A DNA stretch of 64,000 nucleotides. Source: Lepidurus packardi. Taxonomy: Eukaryota > Arthropoda > Branchiopoda > Notostraca > Triopsidae. The number at the start of each line of letters is the position of its first letter. Within the stretch, counting starts at the first letter, position 1. The notes under the pieces were generated by a model. It saw only the letters and a program-made list of their open reading frames with translations. It did not search any database and had not been told where the DNA came from. The translations under genes were made by a program, and so were the position numbers. This document shows, piece by piece, positions 25,001 to 35,800 of this stretch. The stretch covers positions 1-64,000 of the forward strand of contig JAKZAN010000148.1 in NCBI GenBank assembly GCA_023053545.1, read 5' to 3'.

Positions 25001-27894
25001 GTAATTAATTAATTCAGTCCGTAAGGAATGAAATCAGTCCGTAAGGAATTAATTCAGTCCGTATGGAATTAATTCAGTCCGTAAGGAATTAATTCATTCC
25101 GTAAGGAATTAATTCAACCCGTAATGAATTAATTCAGTCCGTAATTAATTAATTCAGTCCGTAAGGAATGAAATCAGTCCGTAAGGAAATAATTAAGTCC
25201 GTAAGGAATTAATTCAGGCAGTAAGGAATTAATTCAGTCCGTAAGGAATTGATATAATCGGTAAAAAATTTATAAAGTCAGTAAGGAATTAATTCAGTCC
25301 GTAAGGAATTAGTTCAGCCCGTAAGGAATTAGTTCAGTCCGTGAGGTAGTTAATTCAGTCCGTAAGGAATTAATTCATTCCGTAAGGAAATAATTCAGTC
25401 CCCAAGGAATTAATTCAGTCTCGTAAGGAATTAATTCAGTCCGTAAGGAATTAATTTAGTCCGTAAAGAATTAATTCAGTACGTAAGTAATTTATTCAGT
25501 CCGGAAGGAATTAATTCAGTACTTAGGAATTAATTCAGCCCATAAGGAATTAAATCAGTCCGTAAGGAATTAATTCAGTCTGTAAGGAATTAAATCAGGC
25601 CGTAAGGAATTAATTCAGTCCGTAAGGAATTAGTTCAGTCCGAAATGAATTAATTAAGTCCGTAGTTGATTAATTAAGTCTGTAATGAATTAATTCATTC
25701 CGTAAGAAATTAATTCAGTTCGTAAGGAATTAATTCAGTCCGTAAGGAATTAATTAAGTCCGTAAGGAATTAATTCAGTCCGTATGGAATTAATTCAGTC
25801 CGTAAGGAATTGATATAATCGGTAAGAAATTTATAAAGTCAGTAAGGAATTAATTCAGTCCGTAAGGAATTAATTCAGTCCCCAAGGAATTAATTCAGTC
25901 CGTAAAGAATTAATTCAGTCCGTAAGGAAATAATTTAGTCCGTAAAGAATTAATTCAGTATGTAAGTAATTTATTCAGTCCGTAAGGAATTAATTCAGTC
26001 CGTAAGGAATTAATTCAGTCCGTAATGAATTAAATCAGTCCGTAAGGAATTAATTCAGTCCGTAAGGAATTAATTTAGTCCGTAGGGAATTAATTCAATC
26101 CGTAAGGAATTAATTAAGTCCGTAATGAATTAATTCAGTCCGTAACTAATTAATTCAGTCCGTAATGAATTAATTAAGTCCGTAAGGAATTAGTTCCGTC
26201 CGTAAGGAATTAATTAAGTCCGTAAGGAATTAGTTCAGTCCGTGAGGTAGATAATTCAGTCCGTAAGGAATTAATTCAGTCCGTAAGGAAATAATTCAGT
26301 CCCCAAGGAATTAATTCAGTCCGTAAAGAATTAATTCAGTCCGTAAGGAAATAATTTAGTCCGTAAAGAATTAATTCAGTATGTAAGTAATTTATTCACT
26401 CCGGAAGGAATTAATTCAGTACGTAGGAATTAATTCAGCCCATAAGGAATTAAATCAGGCCGTAAGGAATTAATTCAGTCTGTAAGGAATTAAATCAGGC
26501 CGTAAGGAATTAATTCAGTCCGTAAGGAATTAGTTCAGTCCGAAATGAATTAATTAAGTCCATAGTTGATTAATTAAGTCTGTAATGAATTAATTCATTC
26601 CGTAAGAAATTAATTCAGTTCGTAAGGAATTAATTCAGTCCGTAAGGAATTAATTCAACCCGTAATGAATTAATTCAGTCCGTAATTAATTAATTCAGTC
26701 CGTAAGGAATGAAATCAGGCCGTAAGGAATTAATTAAGTCCGTAAGGAATTAATTCAGTCCGTATGGAATTAATTCAGTCCGTAAGGAATTAATTCATTC
26801 CGTAAGGAATTAATTCAGTCCGTAAGGAATTGATATAATCGGTAAGAAATTTATAAAGTCAGTAAGGAATTAATTCAGTCCGTAAGGAATTAATTAAGTC
26901 CGTAATGAATTAATTCAGTCTGTAAGGAATTAATTCAGTCCGTAAGGAATTAATTTAGTCAGTAGGGAATTAATTCAATCCGTAAGGAATTAATGAAGTC
27001 CGTAATGAATTAATTCAGTCCGTAACTTATTAATTCAGTACGTAAGTAATTTATTCAGTCCGGAAGGAATTAATTCAGTACGTAGGAATTAATTCAGCCC
27101 ATAAGGAATTAAATCAGGCCGTAAGGAATTAATTCATTCCGTAAGGAATTAATTCAGTCCGTAAGGAATTGATATAATCGGTAAGAAATTTATAAAGTCA
27201 GTAAGGAATTAATTCAGTCCGTAAGGAATTAATTAAGTCCGTAATGAATTAATTAAGTCCGTAAGGAATTAGTTCAGTTCGTAAGGAATTAATTAAGTCC
27301 GTAAGGAATTAGTTCAGCCCGTAAGGAATTAGTTCAGTCCGTGAGGTAGTTAATTCAGTCCGTAAGGAATTAATTCAGTCCGTAAGGAAATAATTCAGTA
27401 CGTAGGAATTAATTCAGCCCATAAGGAATTAATTTAGTCCGTAAAGAATTAATTCAGTACGTAAGTAATTTATTCAGTCCGGAAGGAATTAATTCAGTAC
27501 GTAGGAATTAATTCAGCCCGTAAGGAATTAAATCAGGCCGTAAGGAATTAATTCAGTCTGTGAGGAATTAAATCAGGCCGTAAGGAATTAATTCAGTCCG
27601 TAAGGAATTAGTTCAATCCGTAATGAATTAATTAAGTCCGTAGTGGATTAATTAAGTCTTTAATGAATTAATTTATTCCGTAAGAAATTAATTCAGTTCG
27701 TAAGGAATTAATTCAGTCCGTAAGGAATTAATTCAACCCGTAATGAATTAATTCAGTCCGTAATTAATTAATTCAGTCCGTAAGGAATTAACTCAGTCCG
27801 TAAGGAATTAATTCAGTCCGTATGGAATTAATTCAGTCCGTAAGGAATTAATTCATTCCGTAAGGAATTAATTCAGTCCGTAAGGAATTGATAT
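22001..27894. repeat. 20-bp satellite, block F (GATATAATCGG subfamily)
   Basis: Satellite marked by monomers with TTGATATAATCGGTAAG and TTTATAAAGTCAG, by CCGTGAGGTAGTT, and by the short monomer CAGTACGTAGGAATT. The ATAT inside the first variant is the site used by the LTR element at the right end. No gene. Confidence 0.93.
23480..24517. repeat. 519-bp tandem duplication
   Basis: About 23480-23998 recurs at 23999-24517. Both copies share CCGTGAGGTAGTT, CAGTCCCCAAGG and the rare CAGTCGGGAAGG (at about 23741 and 24260) in order, with almost no differences. Confidence 0.85.
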
Positions 27895-28143
27895 TGTGAC
27901 GTTTCAAAAAATATGCTTAGCTGTTTCCGCACCTCTAGTTGCTTTGCACGTAGACCGGATGGTGTGCGATTCTACTCTATCCTGTTTGCTTCGCGATTAC
28001 TTAACATGGGGAGTAGAACTTAGACAGCAGGGCAGTTGGCTTAGATCTTTTGATCAGTAAACACCTTATACCCTTAACCATTTGTTGAACCCCTCGACGT
28101 TGTGATTGTCAATCCAATACACTTTCTTAAATACAACGTCACA
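27895..28143 (+). repeat. 5' LTR
   Basis: 249 bp, starting TGTGACG and ending CGTCACA. I find no clear TATA box or AATAAA by eye. By family analogy it would hold the promoter and the RNA start. Confidence 0.95.
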
Positions 28144-28146
28144 TTT

Positions 28147-28164
28147 TGGTGGAGATGCGGGGTA
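28147..28164 (+). promoter_or_regulatory. Primer-binding site (tRNA)
   Basis: Three bases after the LTR, TGGTGGAGATGCGGGGTA starts with the TGG that pairs with a tRNA CCA end. The next bases would pair with an acceptor stem GGAGATG and a T-stem CGGGG, so the primer would be a tRNA with A before CCA. An alanine-type tRNA is possible, but the species is not fixed by sequence alone. Confidence 0.75.
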
Positions 28165-28207
28165 CCTCTTTTTAAAGAGTAATTTTTGTGAGATCAAAAG
28201 TTGTAGG

Positions 28208-29440
28208 ATGGTTAAGTGTGTTACGCTAAGTCTGTGTGGACAAGACGAAGCGATTGTACGGTGTTTAAGGGCCATACTCGAGGAGTCTGTGGCTGAAGGA
28301 CTAGGCTTTCGTTTACTTGTGGTGGACGGTACCTTCATGAGTGGTGGTAAAATTCCTAAGGGTGCCGCAAGTCAGTTAACGAACTTGCCCTGTCCGATTC
28401 GGCAAAGTGCCAGACTTCGGGGTGAGCAGGCGGCAGAGGGGGAATTACCGTTAAGTCGATCTCGAGCAGGGAGTGCGGCCAGCACCACCGACGAGACCCC
28501 GCGGGCACCTGTCATAACGAGGGGAGATCGCACAACTGACGAAGAACCCTCGGCGGAGTTGACACCACTCCCTGTATCACCTCAAGGTATCGAGGAAACT
28601 TTGCGACGAAATATTCAAGTCGACGACGCCCTAATCTCGTTAGAGACTCTGCCAACTTTATTGGCTGCAACACCGAGCGTTAAAGCCCCACCAGCAGTGC
28701 AAATTCCATTGTTGGTGCCGAACCCACCGCTGACTCCGCTACCTGTTCCGAGTCCAATTCCGAGAACTGTAACTCCGACAATGTCTACTCCACGGGCAAT
28801 CCGAAAGGCTGTGCAACCGCCTCGTTTTTCGGATGCCGCATCCCAGGACCCGCTGGAATGGCTCGAAGACTTTGAAGAGTCGGCGCGATACAATGGATGG
28901 TCAGACCAAGACATGGTCTCGTATTTTGGTTTGAGTCTAACTGGATCGGCCAAGACGTGGTACAAACAGAAGTTTCCGTTTGATTCAAGATCTGCCACAT
29001 CCTGGACTCAGCTACAAGATGGGTTCAGAAGTGCGTTTATCAAACAGAACCGAAAGTTACATTTTAAAGAGAGACTTCGCGCACGCTACCAGGGTTTGGA
29101 CGAACCCTTCGAGCAGTATTATTGGGATGTGCTACGCATTTGTAACGAACTGGACCCTAAGATGAACGAAGAGTCCAAAGTCGACGAGTTGTTAAGGGGT
29201 GCAAAACCTACTCTGGTGGAGCGTGTGTATCCAATGGACATAAAAGACTCGGAAGATTTGTTAACGAAAATGAATCTTATTGTTCAAGGAATGGAGCGCG
29301 CTAATGTACGTCGGGATTGGGGACTGCAGACAAAGGCCAATAACTCGTCTTACGAAGATAAAAGTGCTAGAGCGTTACCAGCTGCAGCAATTTCTGGAAA
29401 TCCCGCATTGGGAAGTTGGAGGATTTGGTTCAAAAGTTGG
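28208..29440 (+). pseudogene. gag-like part of the LTR fossil
   Basis: A long open stretch with ATG at 28208; an earlier ATG at 28106 would lie in the LTR and is less likely. The first third is not recognised. A proline- and threonine-rich linker follows at about 28640-28800. The capsid-like domain runs from about 28810 to 29320, with conserved features of the Retrotrans_gag family: PLEWLEDFE, a GxAxxWY-type segment (GSAKTWYKQ), and a W..L...F.....K pattern. In living relatives this protein forms the particle shell around the RNA. Fossil, not expected to act. Confidence 0.8.
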
Positions 29441-29499
29441 TGGAATCCATGAGTGGAGTCGATGGATTCAACGCCCAAAAAGGTAAGGGTAGCCGGGGA

Positions 29500-29730
29500 A
29501 CTAACAAATCGCGCACGGCCGATGGGAAGCCCATTTGCTATAATTGCCGTAAGCCTGGTCACATTGCTAGGATGTGCAAGGCGCCAAAAAAATCCCAAGG
29601 TGATGGCAAAGCTCAAATCAGTCAAATCAGACAGTCAAATTGGGCAGACAGTAATCAGCCAGGGCCGGGAGAAAAACCGTCCGGGACGGATAGTAACTCG
29701 GCCGATGCTTTAAACTCATCCAAGCGACAG
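29500..29730 (+). pseudogene. Nucleocapsid zinc-knuckle part
   Basis: A classic CCHC knuckle, CYNCRKPGHIARMC (C-x2-C-x4-H-x4-C), lies at 29536-29577, flanked by lysine- and arginine-rich sequence. In the family this binds the element RNA. Its presence argues against the classical Drosophila gypsy/17.6 group, whose Gag generally lacks it. Confidence 0.88.
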
Positions 29731-29789
29731 TAACAGGGGGTTCTGTCGCTGAGTTAGAACCCATCCCCCTGTTGTTAAATACGAGTTCT

Positions 29790-30110
29790 GGACTGATTCG
29801 GGTGGAGGTAACTTGCAATGACGTGAAGACCGAGGCTATAATTGATACGGGCGCAGCAATTAGTGTGATTAGTTCGGATTGGGTAGTTAAAACTGGAGCG
29901 CGGCTTCAGAAATGGACAGGACCTCCAATAGTGGTGGCAAACGGTGAGTTTGTCGATGTCCAGGGCAGCTTGAAAATTAATGTCGAGCTGGCGGGGAAAA
30001 TTATGCCAACCGAGGCTGCTGTGTTCAACAACGGCATGGCCGATTTAATCGTAGGTAACGATTTGTTGAGGCAGCTAGGCCGCATAACTTTCCACTTTAG
30101 GGACAATGGA
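29790..30110 (+). pseudogene. Aspartic protease part
   Basis: The active-site motif IIDTGAAISVIS is at about 29835-29870, with DTG at 29844-29852. The second protease motif, LIVGNDLL, is at about 30045-30068. Distance and order fit a single-domain retropepsin, which acts as a dimer to cut Gag and Pol. The part after it, to about 30540, is a linker I cannot assign. Confidence 0.88.
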
Positions 30111-30549
30111 TGTCACGAGGTGACGGCTATTAGGGAGGAGTCCAGTAACCCAATCAACACCATTTTGCCGGAAGATGTTCTTTGTGAACAGAGACGGGCG
30201 TCACCGAAGGCCGCGGTAGTGAGTCTTGTTAGTTTAACAGTACCTGCCAGAAGTGCGGTACCGGTAGCCGTTCAGTTGGCAGATGACCACGCGGAATCGG
30301 AGAACACCAGAGAAGTGTTGCTAGAACCTTGCCAAAAAGTATTTGAAAATACAGGACTGAGCACGGGTAGGGTTATAGCTAATTTTGAGGACAGGAGGGG
30401 TGTAGTCATTGTAACGAATTTTGGTAGCCAAGCGCGGTGGATACCGCAGAACATGGTCTTATCGAAGGCCGAAAGTTTTTCCGAAGCAGATGGCCAAGTG
30501 GAAGGTAGTACAGTTAGTCTTGACGACCTTAGGCCACAGTATGACCCAG

Positions 30550-30785
30550 CACTTCGTGAAGAGCAAAAGAATGGGTTAGAAAAACTTTTGGAAAAATATT
30601 TGGATTGCTTCGCGAAAAGCAATAATGAGCTAGGTAGTTCCAACGTCACGGAACTCAGTATTGAAACGGGAGGCGCGCACCCGGTTTCGCAGCCCCGTAT
30701 AAGAGCGCATTTCGGGAAAAAGAGTTGATTCGTAATCAAGTGAGTGAGATGCTGGACGCAGGGGTAATTGAGCCGTCAAACGCGG
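30550..30785 (+). pseudogene. Traces of the reverse transcriptase leading edge
   Basis: Short stretches resemble what precedes the RT fingers in Ty3/gypsy elements: a YLDCFAKSNNELG-like segment, followed by an acidic turn and a GVIEPSN motif. The RT catalytic motif (YxDD type), RNase H and integrase motifs are not seen in the window. Treated as fossil remnants only. Confidence 0.6.
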
Positions 30786-30799
30786 ACGCGGTACCAACA

Positions 30800-31605
30800 C
30801 CGATCTCTGAAGGGAATTTCTTTAGAGAAATCGAAGGCCTGCCCGCCTACGTGGCCCTGTCAAACGATCGACAAGTTGCGGTAAGCCTAACCGAATCAGA
30901 CTTGAACTCATGTGTCGGAAAGAAACCGAAAATTTGTCCCGCTAGCTATACTCTCAGCAAGACGGCGTTAGTAGATAGCTGTGTAATGGCAATTGTTAGG
31001 GACAATCGGAAAAAAATTGAGAAATTATGCCGAGTTACCGTAAAGAAGGCTGTTCCCTTAGTATTAATTTGGCTGGACAACAGAAAATGGTTGTATGTGG
31101 GCAAACCCACTGAAATGGTGCTGTCTTGTCTCCAGATGCCCTATTCTTCGGGAAATAGGCATAGTAAAGCTTTATTGTTGAAGGAGACCGGAATACTAGA
31201 AGTGCCATCAGCTTGTTCCATGCATACAGACTCTTTCGTTATACCGGCAAGTTTCGAACCCAATAGCGCAATGCATGTGGCTTCACGTGTGCCAGAACAA
31301 GTAATGCATGCACTTACTCTGAACACTTCACGCTTGATTATCCCCACGGCAAACCCAATACCTGATATGGGCACGGAATTTAAAAAGGAGGCCAAAGCAT
31401 TGAAAGAACAAAGTGAAAGATTAGACAATCAGTGGAAGCTTTCGTGGACAGAATTTCAAGAAGCCGTCAAGAGGGGATCGCCAAATTTCGAAGAACCTCT
31501 ATTCCCGGCAAAACCAAATCATTTAGAAACTTACGGACTTCCGATCTTCACATTGTGCTTGTGCGGCGTGCCATTAGTGTTGACTTTAGTGTTGGCAGTT
31601 TTTTA
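30800..31605 (+). pseudogene. Envelope-like C-terminal part
   Basis: An open stretch of about 260 residues with a membrane-protein look. Paired cysteines occur in SCVGKKPKICP and in DSCVMAIV...LCRV, with another in a VPSACSMHTDSF segment. A mixed charged, helix-prone region (about 31375-31440) comes before a hydrophobic segment of about 22 residues at 31535-31603, a likely membrane anchor near the C-terminus. Position before the 3' LTR and this layout fit an envelope-like glycoprotein of invertebrate Ty3/gypsy elements. I infer this from layout and partial resemblance, not from a database match. Fossil. Confidence 0.55.
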
Positions 31606-31606
31606 A

Positions 31607-31850
31607 GTTACGAAGATGGCTCAGCTCTTTGGTGGCGAGGTTGGATCAACTGGACCGTCGCATGAAAAACCATGAAGACCAGGTGCTGGAGCCAGTGGAC
31701 GCTGAACCATGAAAGCGCAGCGTTGTGTTTAATTAGTTATGCCGTGTTTTCTTTTGATATGTGATTTTTGTAGCGTATGTATCCTCAATTAGTAACCGAA
31801 TTGTTAATTTGATAGATTGAACGGGACGTTCAAGACTAAGAGGGGGATTA
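31607..31850 (+). other. 3' untranslated part with polypurine tract
   Basis: Non-coding stretch between the envelope-like part and the 3' LTR. The last 13 bases, AAGAGGGGGATTA (31838-31850), directly abut the LTR and are the polypurine tract that primes plus-strand DNA in LTR elements. Confidence 0.85.
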
Positions 31851-32099
31851 TGTGACGTTGCAAAAAATATGCTTAACTGTTTCCGCACCTCTAGTTGCTT
31901 TGCACGTAGACCGGATGGTGTGCGATTCTACTCTATCCTGTTTGCTTCGCGATTACTTAACATGGGGAGTAGAACTTAGACAGCAGGGCAGTTGGCTTAG
32001 ATCTTTTGATCAGTAAACACCTTATACCCTTAACCATTTGTTGAACCCCTCGACGTTGTGATTGTCAATCCAATACACCTTCTTAAATACAACGTCACA
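31851..32099 (+). repeat. 3' LTR
   Basis: 249 bp, same ends as the 5' LTR and about 98.8 percent identical to it by direct reading. In the family it carries the RNA 3' end; a solo promoter effect on the satellite to its right is possible but unproven. Confidence 0.95.
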
Positions 32100-32103
32100 A
32101 TAT

Positions 32104-32860
32104 AATCGGTAAGAAATTTTTAAAGTCCGTAAGGAATTGATATAATCGGTAAGAAATTTATAAAGTCAGTAAGGAATTAATTCAGTCCGTAAGGAATTAA
32201 TTAAGTCCGTAATGAATTAAATCAGTCTGTAAGGAATTAATTCAGTCCGTAAGGAATTAATTTAGTCCGTAGGGAATTAATTCAATCCGTAAGGAATTAA
32301 TTAAGTCCGTAATGAATTAATTCAGTCCGTAACTAATTAATTCAGTCCGTAATGAATTAATTCAGTCCGTAAGGAATTAGTTCAGTCCGTAAGGAATTAA
32401 TTAAGTCCGTAAGGAATTAGTTCAGCCCGTAAGGAAATAATTCAGTCCCCAAGGAATTAATTCAGTCCGTAAAGAATTAATTCAGTCCGTAAGGAATTAA
32501 TTTATTCCGTAAAGAATTAATTCAGTACGTAAGTAATTTATTCAGTCCGGAAGGAATTAATTCAGTACGTAGGAATTAATTCAGCCCATAAGGAATTAAA
32601 TCAGGCCGTAAGGAATTAATTCAGTCTGTAAGGAATTAAATCAGGCCGTAAGGAATTAATTCAGTCCGTAAGGAATTAGTTCAGTCCGAAATGAATTAAT
32701 TAAGTCCGTAGTTGATTAATTAAGTCTGTAATGAATTAATTCATTCCGTAAGAAATTAATTCAGTTCGTAAGGAATTAATTCAGTCCGTAAGGAATTATT
32801 TCAACCCGTAATGAATTAATTCAGTCCGTAATTAATTAATTCAGTCCGTAAGGAATGAAC
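32104..32860. repeat. 20-bp satellite, right flank of the LTR element
   Basis: The satellite resumes at ATAATCGGTAAG, exactly the continuation of the monomer broken at 27894. The variants (TTTATAAAGTCAG, CAGTACGTAGG, CAGTCCCCAAGG) are those of block F, so the element landed inside one subfamily. Confidence 0.93.
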
Positions 32861-35800
32861 TCAGTCCGTACGGAATTAATTAAGTCCGTAAGGAATTAAT
32901 TTAGTCCGTAAGGAATTTATTCAGTCCGTAAGGAATTAATTCAGTCCGTAAGGAATTAATTCTGTCCGTAAGGATTTAATTCATTCCGTAAGGTATTAAT
33001 TCAGTCCGTAAGGAATTAATTCAGTCCGTAAGGAATTAATTCAGTCCGTAAGGAATTAATTCAGTCAGTAAGGAATTAATTCAGTCCGTTAGGAATTAAT
33101 TCAGTCCGCAAGGAATTAATTCAGTCCGTAATCGATTAATTAAGTCCGTAATGAATTATTTCAGTCCGTATGAAATTAATTCAGTCCGTAAGGAATTAAT
33201 TAAGGAATTCATTCAGTCCATAAGGAATTAATTCAGTCCGTAAGGAATTAATTCAGTCCGTAAGGAATTAATTCAGTCCGTAAGGAATTATTTCAGTTCG
33301 TAATTAATTAATTCATTCCTTACGGAATTAATTAAGTCCATAAGGTTTTAATTCAGTCTGTAAGGATTTAATTCAGTCCGTAAGGTATTAATTAAGGAAT
33401 TAAGGAATTAATTCAGTCCGTAAGGAATTAATTCAGTCCGTAAAGAAATTAATTCAGTCCGTAAGGAATTATTTCAGTCCGTAATTAATTAATTCATTCC
33501 TTACGGAATAAATGAAGTCCATAAGGAATTAATTCAGTCTTTAAGGATTTAAATAAGTCCATAATGAATGAATTCATCCGTAAGGAATTAATTCAGTTGT
33601 AATGAAATAATTAAGTCCGTAATGAATTAATTCAGTCCGTATGAAATTAATTCAGTCCGTAAGGTATTAATTAAGGAATTAATTCAGTCCGTAAGGAATT
33701 AATTCAGTCCGTAACGAATTAATTCAGTCCGTAAGGAATTAATAAAATCCGTACGGAATTAATTCAGACCGTAAGGAATTAATTCAGTCCGTAAGGAATA
33801 AGTTCAGTACGTAAAGAATTAATTAAGTCCGTAATGAATTAATTCAGTCCGTATGAAATTAATTCAGTCCGTAAGGAATTAATTCTGTCCGTAAGGAATT
33901 AATTCAGTTGTAATGGATTAATTAAGTCCGTAATGAATTAATTCAGTCCGTATGAAATTAATTCAGTCCGTAAGGTATTAATTAAGGAATTAATTCAGTC
34001 CGTAAGGAATTAATTCAGTCCGTAAGGATTTAATTCAGTCCGTAAGGAATTAATAAAATCCGTACGGATTTAATTCAGACCGTAAGGAATTAATTAAGTA
34101 CGTAAGGAATTAATTAAGTCCGTAAGGAATTAATTAAGTCCTTAAGGATTTAACTTATTCCGTAAGGTAGTAATTCAGTCCGTAAGGAATTAATTCAGTC
34201 CGTAAGGAATTAATTCAGCCCGTAAGGAATTAATTCAGTCCGTAAGGAATTAACTAAGGAATTAATTCAGTCCGTAAGGAATTTATTCAGTCCGTAAGGA
34301 ATTAGTTCAGTCCGTAAGGAATTAATTCAGTCCGTAAGGAATTAATTCAGTCCCTCTGTCCGTAAGGATTTAATTCATTCCGTAAGGTAGTAATTCAGTC
34401 CGTAAGGAATTAAGTCAGTCCGTAAGGAATTAATTCAGTCGGTAAGGAATTAATTCAGTCCGTAGGGAATTAATAAAATCCGTACGGAATTAGTTCAGAC
34501 CGTAAGGAATTAATTAAGTACGTAAGGAATTAATTAAGTCCGTAAGGAATTAATTAAATCCGTAAGGAATTAATTCAGTCCGTAAGGAATTAATTCAGTC
34601 CGTTAGGAATTAATTCAGTCAGTAAGGAATAAATTCAGTCCGTAAAGAATTAATTCAGTCCGCAAGGAATTAATTCAGCCCGTAATCGATTAATTAAGTC
34701 CGTAATGAATTATTTCAGTCCGTAAGGAATTAATAAAATCCGTACGGAATTAATTCCGACCGTAAGGAATTAATTAAGTACGTAAGGAATTAATTAAGTC
34801 CGTAAGGAATTAATTAAATCCGTAAGGAATTAATTCAGTCCGTAAGGAATTAATTCAGACCGTAATCGATTAATTAAGTCCGTAATGAATTATTTCAGTC
34901 CGTATGAAATTAATTCAGTCCGTAAGGAATTAATTCAGTCCGTTAGGAATTAATTCAGTCCGTAAGGAATTAATTCTGTCCGTAAGGATTTAATTCATTC
35001 CGTAAGGTATTAATTCAGTCCGTAAGGAATTAATTCAGTCCGTAAGGAATTAATTCAGTCCGTAAGGAATTAATTCAGTCCGTAAGGAATTAAATCAATC
35101 CGTAAAGAATTAATTCTGTCCGTAAGGATTTAATTCAGTCCGTAAGGTATTAATTCAGTCCGTAAGGAATTAATTCAGTCCGTAAGGAATTAAGTCAGTC
35201 CGTAAGGAATTAAATAAGGAATTAATTAAGTCCGTAAGGAATTAATTCAGTCCGTAAGACAGTCCGTAAGGATTTAATTAAGTCCGTAAGTTATTAATTC
35301 AGTCCGTAAGGAATTAATTCAGTCCGTAAGGAATTATTTCAGTCCGTAAGGAATTAATTCAGTCCGGAAGGATTTAATTAAGTACACAAGGAATTAACTC
35401 ATTCAGTTCATTCATTCAATTTAATTCAAAGAATTAAATCAGTCTGTAAGGAACTAAATCAGGCCATAAGGAATTAATTCAGTCCGTAAGGAATTAATTC
35501 AGTAAGAAAGGAATTCAATCAATCCTAAAGTATTAATTCAGTCCTCAGGGAAATAATTCAGTCCGTAAGGAATTAAATAAGGAATTAATTAAGTCCGTAA
35601 GGAATTAATTCAGTCCGTAAGACAGTCCGTAAGGATTTAGTTCAATCCGTAAGGAATTAATAAAATCCGTACGGAATTAATTCAGACCGTAAGGAATTAA
35701 TTAAGTACGTAAGGAATTAATTAAGTCCGTAAGGAATTAATTAAGTCCGTAAGGAATTAATTAAGTCCGTAAGGAATTAATTCAGTCCGTAACGAATTAA

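Larger units (their letters stand above)
27895..32099 (+). mobile_element. LTR retrotransposon fossil, Ty3/gypsy type with envelope-like part
   Basis: Two direct 249-bp LTRs bound a 4205-bp element. Ends are TGTGACGTT and AACGTCACA, a 9-bp inverted pair. ATAT flanks it on both sides (27891-27894 and 32100-32103), the target-site duplication. Inside, in order, are a primer-binding site, gag, a CCHC knuckle, an aspartic protease, short traces of the RT leading edge, an envelope-like part with a membrane segment, and a polypurine tract. Gag-protease order and motifs fit Ty3/gypsy. The LTRs differ at three of 249 sites, so the insertion is young. The copy is broken, with about three interruptions, and RT catalytic, RNase H and integrase motifs are not recognisable. 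It is a fossil that cannot make a full set of products. Confidence 0.93.

Noticed and set aside
28208-28640. Captured host gene at the start of the gag region
   Set aside because: This stretch is unrecognised, but nothing in it points to a host family; an uncharacterised gag leader is the simpler reading.
28066-31665. Short minus-strand and out-of-phase frames over the LTR element
   Set aside because: They overlap recognisable gag, protease or envelope-like parts in other frames and carry no motif of their own.
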